64,000 nucleotides of DNA. Source: an uncultured Rhodospira sp. (GTDB taxonomy: Bacteria > Pseudomonadota > Alphaproteobacteria > Rhodospirillales > Rhodospirillaceae). The notes beneath the pieces are model-generated. The model saw only the letters and a list, made by a program, of their open reading frames with translations. It did no database searches and had not been told where the DNA came from. Both the position numbers and the translations under genes were made by a program. The stretch is from positions 1 to 64,000 of the forward strand of contig NZ_CAKZOT010000113.1 in the NCBI RefSeq assembly GCF_937138205.1, in the 5' to 3' direction. Below, piece by piece: positions 15,225 to 25,768 of this stretch; within the stretch, counting starts at the first letter, position 1; every line of letters begins with the position of its first letter.

Positions 15225-15899
15225 TCAGCGCTCCCCGTCCTGGCGTGACGCGGGCGAGGTCTGGTCCAGCGTGCCGGCGTCGGCGTCGCGTTTCATCTCG
15301 GCCAACAACTCCTCGCTTTCGGCGTCATGGCTGGCGATCAGCATCTCCCGGCGGCCTGTCGCGATCTGCCAACCGGCCTGGAGGAACCGCAGCGTCAGCA
15401 ACACCAAGCCGATGGGCAGGGCCGCGTAGGGGATGAAGCGCGGCATTTTTTCGTATTCTTCGCCTTCGTTGAACAGGTCGGCCATCAGATCGGGGAAGAA
15501 GACCATCGGAATGTCATTGACCTCGAACCAGGCCCGCGTCGTGGCGAACGGCCACCAGTACTGCCAGGCACCGGCCAGCAACAGGCCACTGAACAGCAGG
15601 CACAGGGCCACTGACAGCAGCACCATGGCCTTGCGCAAGCCGGAGGGAACCAGGTTCAGGATCAGGTCAACGCCGATATGCGCCGAGATCTTGACGCCAT
15701 GAGAGGCGCCCAGAAGGACCAGCCAGGCGAACAGGAAGACCGTGGTTTCCAGGGCCCAGAGAATGTTCGAGTTGAAGACGTAACGCGCCACGACGTTGGC
15801 GAAGGTGACCAAGGTCATCAACCCCAACACGGTGGCGATGCCGACCCGCTCGATGCTGTCGATCAGGCTGGTCGGCCGATCCGCCGCCGCTCGCTGCAT
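15225..15899 (-). CDS. TRAP transporter small permease (DctQ)
   Basis: A 224-residue, four-helix membrane protein that pairs with DctM. Helices are visible around VGIATVLGLMTLVTFANVVA, ILWALETTVFLFAWLVLLGA, the MVLLSVALCLLFSGLLLAG stretch and YAALPIGLVLLTL. GASHGVKISAHIGVDLI is the typical family sequence. I place the start at ATG 15899 because GGGAGG lies 8 nt upstream; the ATG six bases earlier is too close to it. The acidic C-terminal tail is longer than usual. Confidence 0.9.
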   Translation of the reverse strand: MQRAAADRPTSLIDSIERVGIATVLGLMTLVTFANVVARYVFNSNILWALETTVFLFAWLVLLGASHGVKISAHIGVDLILNLVPSGLRKAMVLLSVALCLLFSGLLLAGAWQYWWPFATTRAWFEVNDIPMVFFPDLMADLFNEGEEYEKMPRFIPYAALPIGLVLLTLRFLQAGWQIATGRREMLIASHDAESEELLAEMKRDADAGTLDQTSPASRQDGER

Positions 15900-15975
15900 G
15901 GCCATGTCCTCCCTTGGCCGGGGACGCGTTGCGGGTCCCCTTTCTGTTGCGTCGCAACACCGCCGTTCGCCAAAC

Positions 15976-16016
15976 GTGACAGTGGCCCGGCTGCAGGGCC
16001 GGGCCACCGCTGTCAC
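15976..16016 (-). terminator. Hairpin between dctP and dctQ (attenuator or partial terminator)
   Basis: A 10-bp perfect stem GTGGCCCGGC / GCCGGGCCAC with a 6-nt loop (15982-16007), extended by GTGACA and TGTCAC on the outside. It lies between the binding-protein gene and the permease genes, with no T-run. Such hairpins commonly give excess binding protein over permease by protecting or ending the transcript. Confidence 0.6.
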
Positions 16017-16032
16017 GCGCGTCGCGTCGTGC

Positions 16033-17049
16033 TTACTCGGCGTCGTTCATGGCCACGGCGGCGGCCAGCAGGTCCGCGCCAATGTCGTCCACGAACTGGT
16101 CCCACACCGGCTGCATGGCCTCCACCCACTTGGCGCGCTGCTCGTCGGTCAGGGTGCGGACGGTGCCGCCGGCCTCGATGATCAGGTCCTTGTTGCGCTG
16201 GTTGACGGCATAGGACTCGGCGTTGCGGGTGTCGGTGACCTCCTGAAGGATGGTCAGGAACTGCTCGCGCACGTCGGGCTCCAGACCGTCCAGCCACTCG
16301 GTGGAGGTGACCACCAGGTAGTCGAGGATGCCGTGGTTGGTCTCCGTGATGCCGTCCTGCACCTCGAAGAACTTCTGGCCGTAGATGTTGGACCAGGTGT
16401 TCTCCTGCCCGTCGACGACGCCCTGCTGCAGCGCGCCGTAAACCTCGGAGAAGGCCATTTTCTGCGGGTTGGCGCCCAGCGCCTCGAACTGCGCCTGCAG
16501 CACGTCGGACTGCTGAATGCGGAACTTCAGGCCCTCGGCGTCCTCGGGCTCCAGCAGCGGCCGGTTGGCCGACATCTGCTTCATGCCGTTGTGCCAGAAG
16601 GCAAGGCCCTGCAGGCCGCGACGCTGCATGGAATCCAGCATCGCCTGGCCGTGTTCGGAGGTCTGGAAGCGGTTGACGGCCTCGATATCCTTGAACACGA
16701 ACGGCAGGTCGAACAGGCGGAACTGTTTGGTGAACTTCTCGAACTTCGACAGCGAGGGCGCGGCGAGCTGCACGTCGCCGGCCAGCATCGCCTCCAGCAC
16801 CTTGTCGTCGTTGTACAGGGTCGAGTTCGGATAGACCTCCATGCAGGCCGTGCCGTCCATCTCGCTGTTCACGCGCTCGGCGAGCAGCGAGGCGGCAATG
16901 CCCTTCGGGTGCTTGTCGGTGTTGGTGACGTGACTGAACTTGATGACGATCTCGCCGTCATCGCAGTCCTCCGAGGCCATGGCGGGGCCGGACAGGGCGA
17001 GGCCCAGGGCAACACCGGCGGTGGCCAGGGTGGTGGCGATGGTTTTCAT
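16033..17049 (-). CDS. TRAP transporter substrate-binding protein (DctP family)
   Basis: A 338-residue periplasmic protein with a Sec signal peptide (cleavage after about residue 26, AMASED). Family hallmarks are IVIKFSHVTNTDKHPKG, the conserved Arg region FRIQQSDVLQAQFEALGANP and VYGALQQGVVDGQENTWSN, where the substrate-carboxylate Arg and the QGVVDGQE loop lie. GGGAGG precedes the ATG at 17049. It is the first gene of the dctPQM-BON operon. It resembles C4-dicarboxylate/organic acid binders; the ligand is not deducible. Confidence 0.93.
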   Translation of the reverse strand: MKTIATTLATAGVALGLALSGPAMASEDCDDGEIVIKFSHVTNTDKHPKGIAASLLAERVNSEMDGTACMEVYPNSTLYNDDKVLEAMLAGDVQLAAPSLSKFEKFTKQFRLFDLPFVFKDIEAVNRFQTSEHGQAMLDSMQRRGLQGLAFWHNGMKQMSANRPLLEPEDAEGLKFRIQQSDVLQAQFEALGANPQKMAFSEVYGALQQGVVDGQENTWSNIYGQKFFEVQDGITETNHGILDYLVVTSTEWLDGLEPDVREQFLTILQEVTDTRNAESYAVNQRNKDLIIEAGGTVRTLTDEQRAKWVEAMQPVWDQFVDDIGADLLAAAVAMNDAE

Positions 17050-17299
17050 GAAACGTCCTCCCACGGAGCTGTTGTCCTTAAATGCGCGTTTCGGCACGCA
17101 AAACACGCCTTGAGGCTCGACATCGATCGGTCTTGGGCCGGGGCTTGGGCACCACACCGCACGGCGCGGAACGCCCGGGCGCCTGCACGGCTGACTCATC
17201 GACCGTGTCACACTAATGTCGTTGTGAGGCCCGGGGAAGCAAGGATTGGCGCCAAAACGCTGAAAATTGGCGATGCCGGCCGTTCCGCCGCCGCCGGGA

Positions 17300-18475
<1,176 letters not shown>

Positions 18476-18511
18476 TTACGGTGTTTGATCGTAAATAGCA
18501 ATATGTCTTCT

Positions 18512-18535
18512 GATTCAAGAGTCTAAAAGAGATTC
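18512..18535. promoter_or_regulatory. Cluster of three GANTC sites upstream of ccrM
   Basis: GATTC (18512-18516), GAGTC (18519-18523) and GATTC (18531-18535) lie in the 122-bp rnhB-ccrM gap, which is locally AT-rich and so a likely promoter region. In Caulobacter, methylation of GANTC sites near the ccrM promoter modulates its transcription. Confidence 0.65.
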
Positions 18536-18585
18536 TCAAAGTCATATGTGAGGCTGCGTTATGTGGTCCGGTACTATGGCTAGCG

Positions 18586-19269
18586 TCATTTCGTCAGCCA
18601 TGGCCCAGGTTTGGGGTTGCCCGGATCGGCCAGCGCCAGCGCCTGTGCCGGCTCGCCCACCGCCAGCGCCGCCCGCACCGGGGCGAAAGACCGGCGGTGC
18701 TGCGGCGTCGGCCCCAGCGTCGTCAGGGCCACCAGATGCTCCGCCGTGCCGTACCCCATGTTGCGCGCCCAGCCGTATCCCGGATGGCGCACGTCCAGGT
18801 CCAACATCAGACGGTCGCGCGTCACCTTGGCGGCGATGGAGGCGGCGGCGATGGACAGGCTCTTCGTGTCGCCCTTGACCACGCAGGTGACGGGACAGGG
18901 CAGGGTGGGCGGCCGGTTGCCATCCACCAACGCCAGGGTGGGGGCGGGCTCACCCAGGGCGGCCACGGCCCGGGCCATGCCCAGCAGGGTGGCGCCCAGC
19001 ACGTTCAGGCGGTCGATGTCGGCGACGTCGACGACGGAGACGCCAAGGCGCGCCGCATCGCTGTCCTGAAGGGCGGTGAACAGCGCCTCGCGCCGTGCCG
19101 GCTTCAGGGCCTTGGAATCGTCGAGCCCGCCGCGCAGCGCGTCGGGCAGGCGGGCGCGGTCCAGGATGGCGGCGGCGGCCACCACGGGGCCGGCCAGCGG
19201 CCCCCGGCCGGCCTCGTCCACCCCGCAGACAAGGCCGGGGTGTTGGCATTCCAGGGAGAAATCGGGCAT
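18586..19269 (-). CDS. rnhB: Ribonuclease HII
   Basis: A 227-residue enzyme that removes ribonucleotides and RNA primers from DNA. The N-terminal [16 protein letters not shown] gives the catalytic Asp-Glu pair. [21 protein letters not shown] and [14 protein letters not shown] are the further conserved blocks, and the active-site Asp lies in LVDGNRPP. Length is normal. It lies upstream of ccrM on the same strand, a conserved neighbourhood in Rhodospirillales and related orders. Confidence 0.96.
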   Translation of the reverse strand: MPDFSLECQHPGLVCGVDEAGRGPLAGPVVAAAAILDRARLPDALRGGLDDSKALKPARREALFTALQDSDAARLGVSVVDVADIDRLNVLGATLLGMARAVAALGEPAPTLALVDGNRPPTLPCPVTCVVKGDTKSLSIAAASIAAKVTRDRLMLDLDVRHPGYGWARNMGYGTAEHLVALTTLGPTPQHRRSFAPVRAALAVGEPAQALALADPGNPKPGPWLTK

Positions 19270-19325
19270 GGGGACGGTCCTCGGCTCGGGGGCTGGCCCA
19301 CTCTACCCCGATCGCTCGCCCTGAA

Positions 19326-20267
19326 TCAGGCCGGAACCGCGTCGCGGCCCACCTCGAACACCCGCAGGCCCAGGGTGCGGGCGTGCGACCGGGCCGCCTC
19401 CACCACATGCGGCGGGACCGAGTCCGTCATCCCCGGCACCCGGGCCGACTGATGGGCGGGCCGATAGTCGCCCAACAGGCTGACGGCCGTGTCCGGGCCG
19501 GCCAGGGCGGCCACTCTGTCGAGCATGGCCGTCACGTTGCCGGTGTCGCGCGGCAGAACGAGGTGGCGAACCAGCACACCGCGCCGTGCCAGGCCATCGT
19601 CGCCCAGGCGGAGCGGCCCGACCTGCCGCACCATTTCGGTCAGGGCCGCGGCGTTGATTGACACGTAGTCCCGCACTTTGGAACAGCGGCGGGCCGACGC
19701 GTCGTCGCCGTACTTAGCGTCGGGCGTGTAGATGTCCACGACACCGTCCAGCAACCGCAAGGTCTCGGCCGAATCATAACCGCCACTGTTGTAGACCAGC
19801 GGCAGCGTCAGGCCCCGGTCTGCGGCAATGGCCAGGGCTTCCAGGATCTGCGTGGTCACGTGGGTCGGGCCGACGAGGTTGATGTTGTGGCAGCCGCGCC
19901 CCTGAAGCTCCAGCATGGCCTCGGCCAGGGCCTGGGCGTCCATGTCCTCGCCGGCGCCGTCCATGGTGGCGTCCGCGTTCATGCAGTAGACGCAGCGAAT
20001 GTTGCACCACGAGAACACAAGGTCGCCCGACCCCCGCGCGCCGATGATTTCCGGTTCCTCGGAAAACCCCGGACCAACCGACGCCACCCGCGCGTGCCGT
20101 CCCGTGCGGCACACGGCGCCCGCCGCGACGGTGCCGCCGTTGGCACTGTGACGGTCCACCTGGCAATTCTGCGGACACAGGTCGCACGCGGCGAGCCGCT
20201 CCACGGCTGCGGCCGCGCGCCGGGCCAACGCGCCGGTCTTGTGCAGGGTCAGGTAGGCCGGTGTCAT
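19326..20267 (-). CDS. Radical SAM protein, PflA-like (COG1313 type)
   Basis: A 313-residue radical SAM protein. The [4Fe-4S] motif is CNIRCVYC (CxxxCxxC). It is preceded by a Cys-rich N-terminal LAACDLCPQNCQVDR and AVCRTGRHA, which mark the COG1313 group often annotated as pyruvate-formate-lyase-activating-like. The start is ATG 20267 with GGAAGG 5 nt upstream; an ATG 33 bp earlier is less well placed. No glycyl-radical enzyme is in the window. It could serve the AMMECR1/MEMO protein 8 kb away, but that system normally uses a different radical SAM subgroup. Confidence 0.82.
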   Translation of the reverse strand: MTPAYLTLHKTGALARRAAAAVERLAACDLCPQNCQVDRHSANGGTVAAGAVCRTGRHARVASVGPGFSEEPEIIGARGSGDLVFSWCNIRCVYCMNADATMDGAGEDMDAQALAEAMLELQGRGCHNINLVGPTHVTTQILEALAIAADRGLTLPLVYNSGGYDSAETLRLLDGVVDIYTPDAKYGDDASARRCSKVRDYVSINAAALTEMVRQVGPLRLGDDGLARRGVLVRHLVLPRDTGNVTAMLDRVAALAGPDTAVSLLGDYRPAHQSARVPGMTDSVPPHVVEAARSHARTLGLRVFEVGRDAVPA

Positions 20268-20502
20268 GTTTGCCTTCCACTGTACGGGTCCGAGTGTCAA
20301 GCGACCATGACAGTGCCGCCAGAGACAATCAAGCGTACATCTTGTGCGGAAGAACTATCTTAACGATCGACTAGTTGTATGCATTTCCCTTGGCGCGAAT
20401 GGCGCCGCCCTGGTGCGGCCCCTGGACATCGCGGCGGTGACCGCGCATACCTTGCGCGCCCAGTGATGATACTCCCCGGACTTAAAAGGAGGCGAACCGA
20501 CC

Positions 20503-21597
<1,095 letters not shown>

Positions 21598-21793
21598 GGA
21601 AAAGGCGGCTCGGCGCGCCCGCTCCGAGGAGGAGGGGAAAGGCGGACGGTGCGCGCCGGGCCGGCAAGGCTGGATGGCGGAGGCGTGAACCGCGATGGGT
21701 GCGCGGCCCCGCTTCCCTGTCGTTGCCCTCAGTGTGGGACGGCGGCGCCGCCCCGCGCATTGCGATGGCGCAACGTGAGCTGTCGAACCAGTG

Positions 21794-21834
21794 CAACCCG
21801 GACAATGCGTCCTAAGGACGCATTGTCCGGGTTG
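21794..21834. promoter_or_regulatory. Perfect long palindrome 1 upstream of the AbiE pair
   Basis: A 19-bp arm CAACCCGGACAATGCGTCC, centre TAA, and its exact reverse complement. It has no T-run downstream. It shares the core CGTCCTAAGGACG with the second palindrome at 21891-21933. The whole gap from leuB (21598-21943) contains no gene. Confidence 0.75.
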
Positions 21835-21890
21835 TAGGCCGTCTTGTCAAGTGAAGCTAAAATTGCTGTTGCCAACTCTTCGGTGATGTG

Positions 21891-21933
21891 ATAGCCATAG
21901 GCATCCGTCCTAAGGACGGATGCCTATGGCTAT
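21891..21933. promoter_or_regulatory. Perfect long palindrome 2 at the AbiE antitoxin start
   Basis: A 20-bp arm ATAGCCATAGGCATCCGTCC, centre TAA, and its exact reverse complement, ending 10 bp before the proposed abiEi ATG. A weak promoter TTGCCA-N17-TAGCCA (21869-21897) overlaps the left arm. AbiEi antitoxins are known to autoregulate by binding paired inverted repeats. Confidence 0.7.
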
Positions 21934-21943
21934 AGGGCTCGCG

Positions 21944-22846
21944 ATGCACCTTCAAAGAGCCATGACCCTGGCAATCGCCGATCTCGCGGTCCCGGTCATC
22001 ACACAGTATGATCTGGGACGGCTGGTCTATAGGCTGTATCTCGACAAGAAGTTCGGCGGCGAGACGATTGAACGCCTTCAAAAGAAGACCCCAGATATAT
22101 CAGACCTCAACGCGGTCATCGGCCGCCTTGTGGACGCTGGCGTCCTCGAGTCCCGCAAGTTGGTGGACAACGCCAACGTTTATCGAACCCTCAGCCGCGA
22201 ACACGTTTCGGACGCGGACATCGCCTGCTGCATCGATCCCTTTGCCTATGTCTCGCATCTGAGCGCGATGGAGTGGCACGGCCTGACCGATCGCATTCCA
22301 AAAATCCTGTTCATCTCCGCGCCGCCGTCCGCCGAGTGGGCGCGCCATGCCGAGGCACGGATGCGCCGCGACCTGGGGGAGGGCCATGTCGTCGACTACC
22401 TTCAGGCCGGGCTGCCCGCCCTGAAGCGATACCGCTTTACACGGATTCGCCGCACGACGGTCCACAGGCACGCCAGTGCCCACCTGGGGGCTTACATCAC
22501 GGTCAAGGGAACACCGCTACGTGTCGCCACACTTGGCCGGACGTTTCTCGACATGCTGCGGGCGCCCGATCTATGCGGCGGCATCTATCATGTGCTTGAG
22601 ATTTTTCAGGATCGGGCCGCCGGCAGTCTTGATCTGATCGTGGCTGAGTTCGACACCCACGGCCGCAAGATCGACCGCGTGCGGGCGGGGTACATTCTGG
22701 AGGAACGGCTCGGTCTGTCGCATCCCGCGTTCGACCGCTGGCTGGCCGATGTCCAACGCGGCGGGTCCCGCAGGCTTGATCCAACCACCGACTACGCGCC
22801 GCGCTACTCCGAACGTTGGTGCCTGTCCATCAATGTCGAGGGCTGA
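21944..22846 (+). CDS. AbiEi-family antitoxin / transcriptional regulator
   Basis: A 300-residue protein. The N-terminal winged-helix (about 8-90, with VITQYDLGRLVYRLYL and LVDAGVLESRKLVDN) is followed by the AbiEi C-terminal domain (ISAPPSAEWA, GTPLRVATLGRTFLDMLRAPDLCGG). It would neutralise the downstream nucleotidyltransferase toxin and repress the operon. I choose ATG 21944 (AGGG 8 nt upstream); the upstream ATGs at 21920 and 21926 lie inside a long palindrome. The toxin gene starts 6 bp after the stop. The G+C is somewhat below the flanks. Confidence 0.82.
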   Translation: MHLQRAMTLAIADLAVPVITQYDLGRLVYRLYLDKKFGGETIERLQKKTPDISDLNAVIGRLVDAGVLESRKLVDNANVYRTLSREHVSDADIACCIDPFAYVSHLSAMEWHGLTDRIPKILFISAPPSAEWARHAEARMRRDLGEGHVVDYLQAGLPALKRYRFTRIRRTTVHRHASAHLGAYITVKGTPLRVATLGRTFLDMLRAPDLCGGIYHVLEIFQDRAAGSLDLIVAEFDTHGRKIDRVRAGYILEERLGLSHPAFDRWLADVQRGGSRRLDPTTDYAPRYSERWCLSINVEG

Positions 22847-22852
22847 GTCGCC

Positions 22853-23722
22853 ATGCTCCCCATTGACGCGTGGGTCGCGGCCGACCCCGGTAGGACGACC
22901 TTTCGACAGGCTGTCCATGTCGTCCTGACCGCCATCGCGGGCACCGAGTCCCTGCGGACGACGATGGCCCTCAAGGGCGGGATGCTCATGGCCCTGGCGT
23001 TCGGCAGTTCGCGTTACACCAAGGACATCGACTTTTCGACGCGACAGGACCTGTCGGCCTTTGATCGCGACCGGTTCAAGGGCGACCTCGACGCCGCCCT
23101 GAGACGCGCCGGCGACAGCCTCGGCTACCCCATTCTGTGCGCCGTACAGACTTGCAAACAACAGCCGCCCGGGCCGGATCAAACACACCCGACCATTCGA
23201 GCCAGCGTCGGCTACGCCCGCCGGGGCAACGCGGGAGAGATGCGCCGGCTCGACGCGGGACAGGCCATCACCGTCATCCACATCGACCACAGCCTCAACG
23301 AGGTGATCGACACGGAAGACGTCTACACCCTTCAGGATCACAACCAGATCCGAACCTACGGGCTGGTCGATCTGGTCTCGGAGAAACTGCGCGCCACCTT
23401 GCAGCAGAATAGCGAAGTCCGCGTCCGAATCCGACGCCAGGACATCTACGACATCCACTTCCTGTTGCGCACCGTGCCCGAACGCTTCTACGCGCGCATC
23501 CGCGCCGACATCCTCAGGGTTTTGATCGAGAAAGCCCGAACACGAAACCTCGCCCCCACCCCTGATAGCATGAAAGACCCTGAGATCCGCGCTCGATCCG
23601 CCCGCGAATATGGTGACCTCGCCACGGAAATCGACGAGCCCTTGCCGCCGTTTGATCGCGCTTATGGGGAGGTGCAGACATTTTACGAAAGTTTGCCCTG
23701 GCCTCCCGGCGCGATGCCGTGA
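22853..23722 (+). CDS. AbiEii-family nucleotidyltransferase toxin
   Basis: A 289-residue member of the AbiEii/AbiGii toxin family (DNA polymerase beta-like fold). The diagnostic block is ALKGGMLMALAFGSSRYTKDIDFST, in which Gly-Ser and Asp-x-Asp form the nucleotidyltransferase centre (about residues 41-64). A second family block is YGLVDLVSEKLRATLQQ followed by RRQDIYDIHFLL. Together with the upstream AbiEi-like gene it forms a type IV-like toxin-antitoxin pair, known elsewhere for phage abortive infection. It converges on the rhomboid gene with a 5-bp gap. Confidence 0.85.
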   Translation: MLPIDAWVAADPGRTTFRQAVHVVLTAIAGTESLRTTMALKGGMLMALAFGSSRYTKDIDFSTRQDLSAFDRDRFKGDLDAALRRAGDSLGYPILCAVQTCKQQPPGPDQTHPTIRASVGYARRGNAGEMRRLDAGQAITVIHIDHSLNEVIDTEDVYTLQDHNQIRTYGLVDLVSEKLRATLQQNSEVRVRIRRQDIYDIHFLLRTVPERFYARIRADILRVLIEKARTRNLAPTPDSMKDPEIRARSAREYGDLATEIDEPLPPFDRAYGEVQTFYESLPWPPGAMP

Positions 23723-23727
23723 CGCCC

Positions 23728-24516
23728 TCACGGCCGTCCCGCACCCCACGGGCCGTCGGGCGGGTCCCAAGGGCCGCGCCGGCGGGTGCTGCCGTGGCCC
23801 GTGCGGGGGATGACGGTCAGGCGGGCCGCGGTCTTCTTGCGGCTGAACAGCGGAAAGCCAGGGCGGCGCAGAAACGGCGTCAGGGCCATCCCCACGGCGA
23901 ACCCGCCCAGGTGCGCCCACCAGGCGATGCCGGACTGGGCGCCGCTCGGGTCGCCGAACGCACTCAGCGCCTGACCGACGAACCACACGCCCAGCACAAA
24001 GATCGCCGGCACCCAGAAGACGAAGATGAACCCGAACCAGACGAACACGCGCGTCCACGGGAAGAGGATCAGGTAGGCGCCAAGCACCCCGGAGATGGCG
24101 CCACTGGCGCCGACCATGGGGATGACGCTGCCGGGCTCGCTCAGGGCGTGCAGATAGGCGGCGGTGACGCCGCAGATCAGGTAGAACGCCAGGAACCGCC
24201 AGTGCCCCATGGCGTCCTCGACGTTGTTGCCGAAGATCCACAGGTACAGCATGTTGCCGGCCAGGTGCAGGAGGCCGCCGTGCAGGAACATCGACGTGAC
24301 CGGCGTCACCAGCGCCGGCACCATCGCCAGCTCGCGCGGCAGGGATTCGACGCCCAGCAAAACCGCCGGAATGGCGCCCAGCGCCACCATGAAGCGACGC
24401 TCCTCCATGAACCCCAGGCCGAGCTGGTACAGAAACACCGCGACGCACAGGCCGATCAGCGTCCAGGTGACGACCGGCGTCAGGCTGGTCGGGTTGTCGT
24501 CGCGCAGGGGCAGCAT
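23728..24516 (-). CDS. Rhomboid-family intramembrane serine protease
   Basis: A 262-residue polytopic membrane protein that would cleave transmembrane substrates. The first helix is followed by SMFLHGGLLHLAGNMLYLWI (the HxxxN-containing part). The catalytic Ser138 is in GASG, preceded by VIPMV, and the catalytic His202 in WWAHLGGFAVG. Six or seven hydrophobic segments are visible. The Arg/Pro-rich cytosolic tail is atypical. Substrate unknown. It lies 72 bp after the amidotransferase gene on the same strand. Confidence 0.93.
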   Translation of the reverse strand: MLPLRDDNPTSLTPVVTWTLIGLCVAVFLYQLGLGFMEERRFMVALGAIPAVLLGVESLPRELAMVPALVTPVTSMFLHGGLLHLAGNMLYLWIFGNNVEDAMGHWRFLAFYLICGVTAAYLHALSEPGSVIPMVGASGAISGVLGAYLILFPWTRVFVWFGFIFVFWVPAIFVLGVWFVGQALSAFGDPSGAQSGIAWWAHLGGFAVGMALTPFLRRPGFPLFSRKKTAARLTVIPRTGHGSTRRRGPWDPPDGPWGAGRP

Positions 24517-24588
24517 GGGGGGCTCCGGTCGGTGACAGGGGGCTGGGCGGCCGCCGCGCAGGGATCATCCGGGCGATCGAAGGCGGTT

Positions 24589-25329
24589 TCAAGGCACCTT
24601 TGCCGCCGCCGCCGCGACGAAGGCGCGTAGGATGGCCGTGTCGGCCGGGTCGATGGCGTATTCCGGATGCCACTGCACGCCCAGGCAGAAACGCCGCGCC
24701 GGATCCTCGACGCCCTCGATGACGCCGTCGTCGGTCCAGGCGTTGACGATGATGTGCGGCGGCACGGCCTTGACCGCCTGGTGGTGGGCGCTGTTGACCG
24801 CCGCCGTCACCTGACCGGTGATGCGGGCGAGCAGCGTGTCGGGGCGGATGGTCACCGTGTGACCGGGCTCGGTGCGCGGATTGGGCTGTTCGTGGGCCAG
24901 CGCGTTCGGCACCTCGTCCGGGATGTGCTGGATCAGGCTGCCGCCCAGTGCCACGGCCAGCAGTTGCTGGCCACCGCAGATTCCCAGCACCGGCAGATCG
25001 CGGGCGAGCGATCCCTTGAGGATGGCCAGTTCGAAATCGGTGCGGCCTTCCTTGAGGACCACGCTGTCGTGGCGCGTCTCGGCGCCGAACAGGGCGGGGT
25101 CGACGTCGAACGCGCCGCCGGTGATCAAAAGGCCGTCGATCAGGTCCAGATAGCGCCCGGTCAGATCCGCCCGGTGCGGCAGGATCAGCGGCACCCCCCC
25201 GGCCGCCGCGATGGCGTCGGCGTAGTTGCAGCGCAGCGCGTACCACGGCAGCTTGGAGTAACCGCCGGCGGGCTCGGCGTCGGCGGTGATGCCGATGACG
25301 GGGGCGGGGAGGGGGGCAGTGTCGGGCAT
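24589..25329 (-). CDS. Gamma-glutamyl-GABA hydrolase family class I amidotransferase (PuuD-like)
   Basis: A 246-residue glutamine-amidotransferase-fold hydrolase. The nucleophile Cys118 is in LGICGGQQLLAV, with the His-x-Glu pair in GVQWHPEYAID. GLLITGGAFDVDPALFG and INSAHHQAV-like (VNSAHHQAV) segments are family marks. PuuD-type enzymes split gamma-glutamyl amides such as gamma-glutamyl-GABA in polyamine breakdown. No puu genes are adjacent, so the substrate is open. It starts 6 bp after the DUF2442 gene. Confidence 0.9.
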   Translation of the reverse strand: MPDTAPLPAPVIGITADAEPAGGYSKLPWYALRCNYADAIAAAGGVPLILPHRADLTGRYLDLIDGLLITGGAFDVDPALFGAETRHDSVVLKEGRTDFELAILKGSLARDLPVLGICGGQQLLAVALGGSLIQHIPDEVPNALAHEQPNPRTEPGHTVTIRPDTLLARITGQVTAAVNSAHHQAVKAVPPHIIVNAWTDDGVIEGVEDPARRFCLGVQWHPEYAIDPADTAILRAFVAAAAAKVP

Positions 25330-25335
25330 GGGTCC

Positions 25336-25599
25336 TCAGGCGGTGGTGGTGGCCGCACGCGTGTCGTCGAGCGGGACCGACCGGTCGTAGAGCGTCTCGG
25401 GCGCGATGTCGATCTCGCCGGGCCACACGACGGTGCCGTACCCAACCCGCGCCAGGGCGAAAAAGGCGGGCCGTTCCAGAGGTTTGAATACCGGATGCTG
25501 GAGGTACGGCCGCATATCGAAACGGCGCCGTTCTCCATTGGTGAACGTCACCAGCAAGTGATGGTTCTCTGTCGGCACGACGGCCTGGACACGGATCAT
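25336..25599 (-). CDS. DUF2442 domain protein
   Basis: An 87-residue protein covering a whole DUF2442 domain: LLVTFTNGERRRFDMRPYL, a VFKPLERPAFFALARV stretch, and the hallmark VVWPGEIDIAPETLYDRSVP. Function unknown; members often sit beside DUF4160 genes and have been suspected of toxin-antitoxin roles, but no DUF4160 gene is here. The ATG at 25599 has GAGGA 7 nt upstream. It is the first gene of a unit with the amidotransferase. Confidence 0.85.
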   Translation of the reverse strand: MIRVQAVVPTENHHLLVTFTNGERRRFDMRPYLQHPVFKPLERPAFFALARVGYGTVVWPGEIDIAPETLYDRSVPLDDTRAATTTA

Positions 25600-25768
25600 G
25601 GAACGGTCCTCATCGCAGGGGATCAATCCGGAACACGGGTTCGCCTTTTGCAGCCAACGCCCAGTTGGCCATCAGGTAATCGCTTCGTGGACTGCGCTTT
25701 CTTCGCACCTCTCTTCGATTCTCCGCAATAGAAGTGACGTCTGCAGATCGGTTTTCGGCTCGCTTTCG

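Noticed and set aside
21794-21933. Reading the two long palindromes as leuB terminators
   Set aside because: No T-run follows either, the first starts about 200 bp after the leuB stop, and the second overlaps the AbiE start region, so regulatory or repeat roles fit better.
22571-25426. A 951-codon open frame on the minus strand across AbiE, rhomboid and amidotransferase genes
   Set aside because: It runs through well-supported genes in other frames, has a repetitive Arg/Gly/Pro/His-rich composition typical of high-GC shadow frames, and matches no family.
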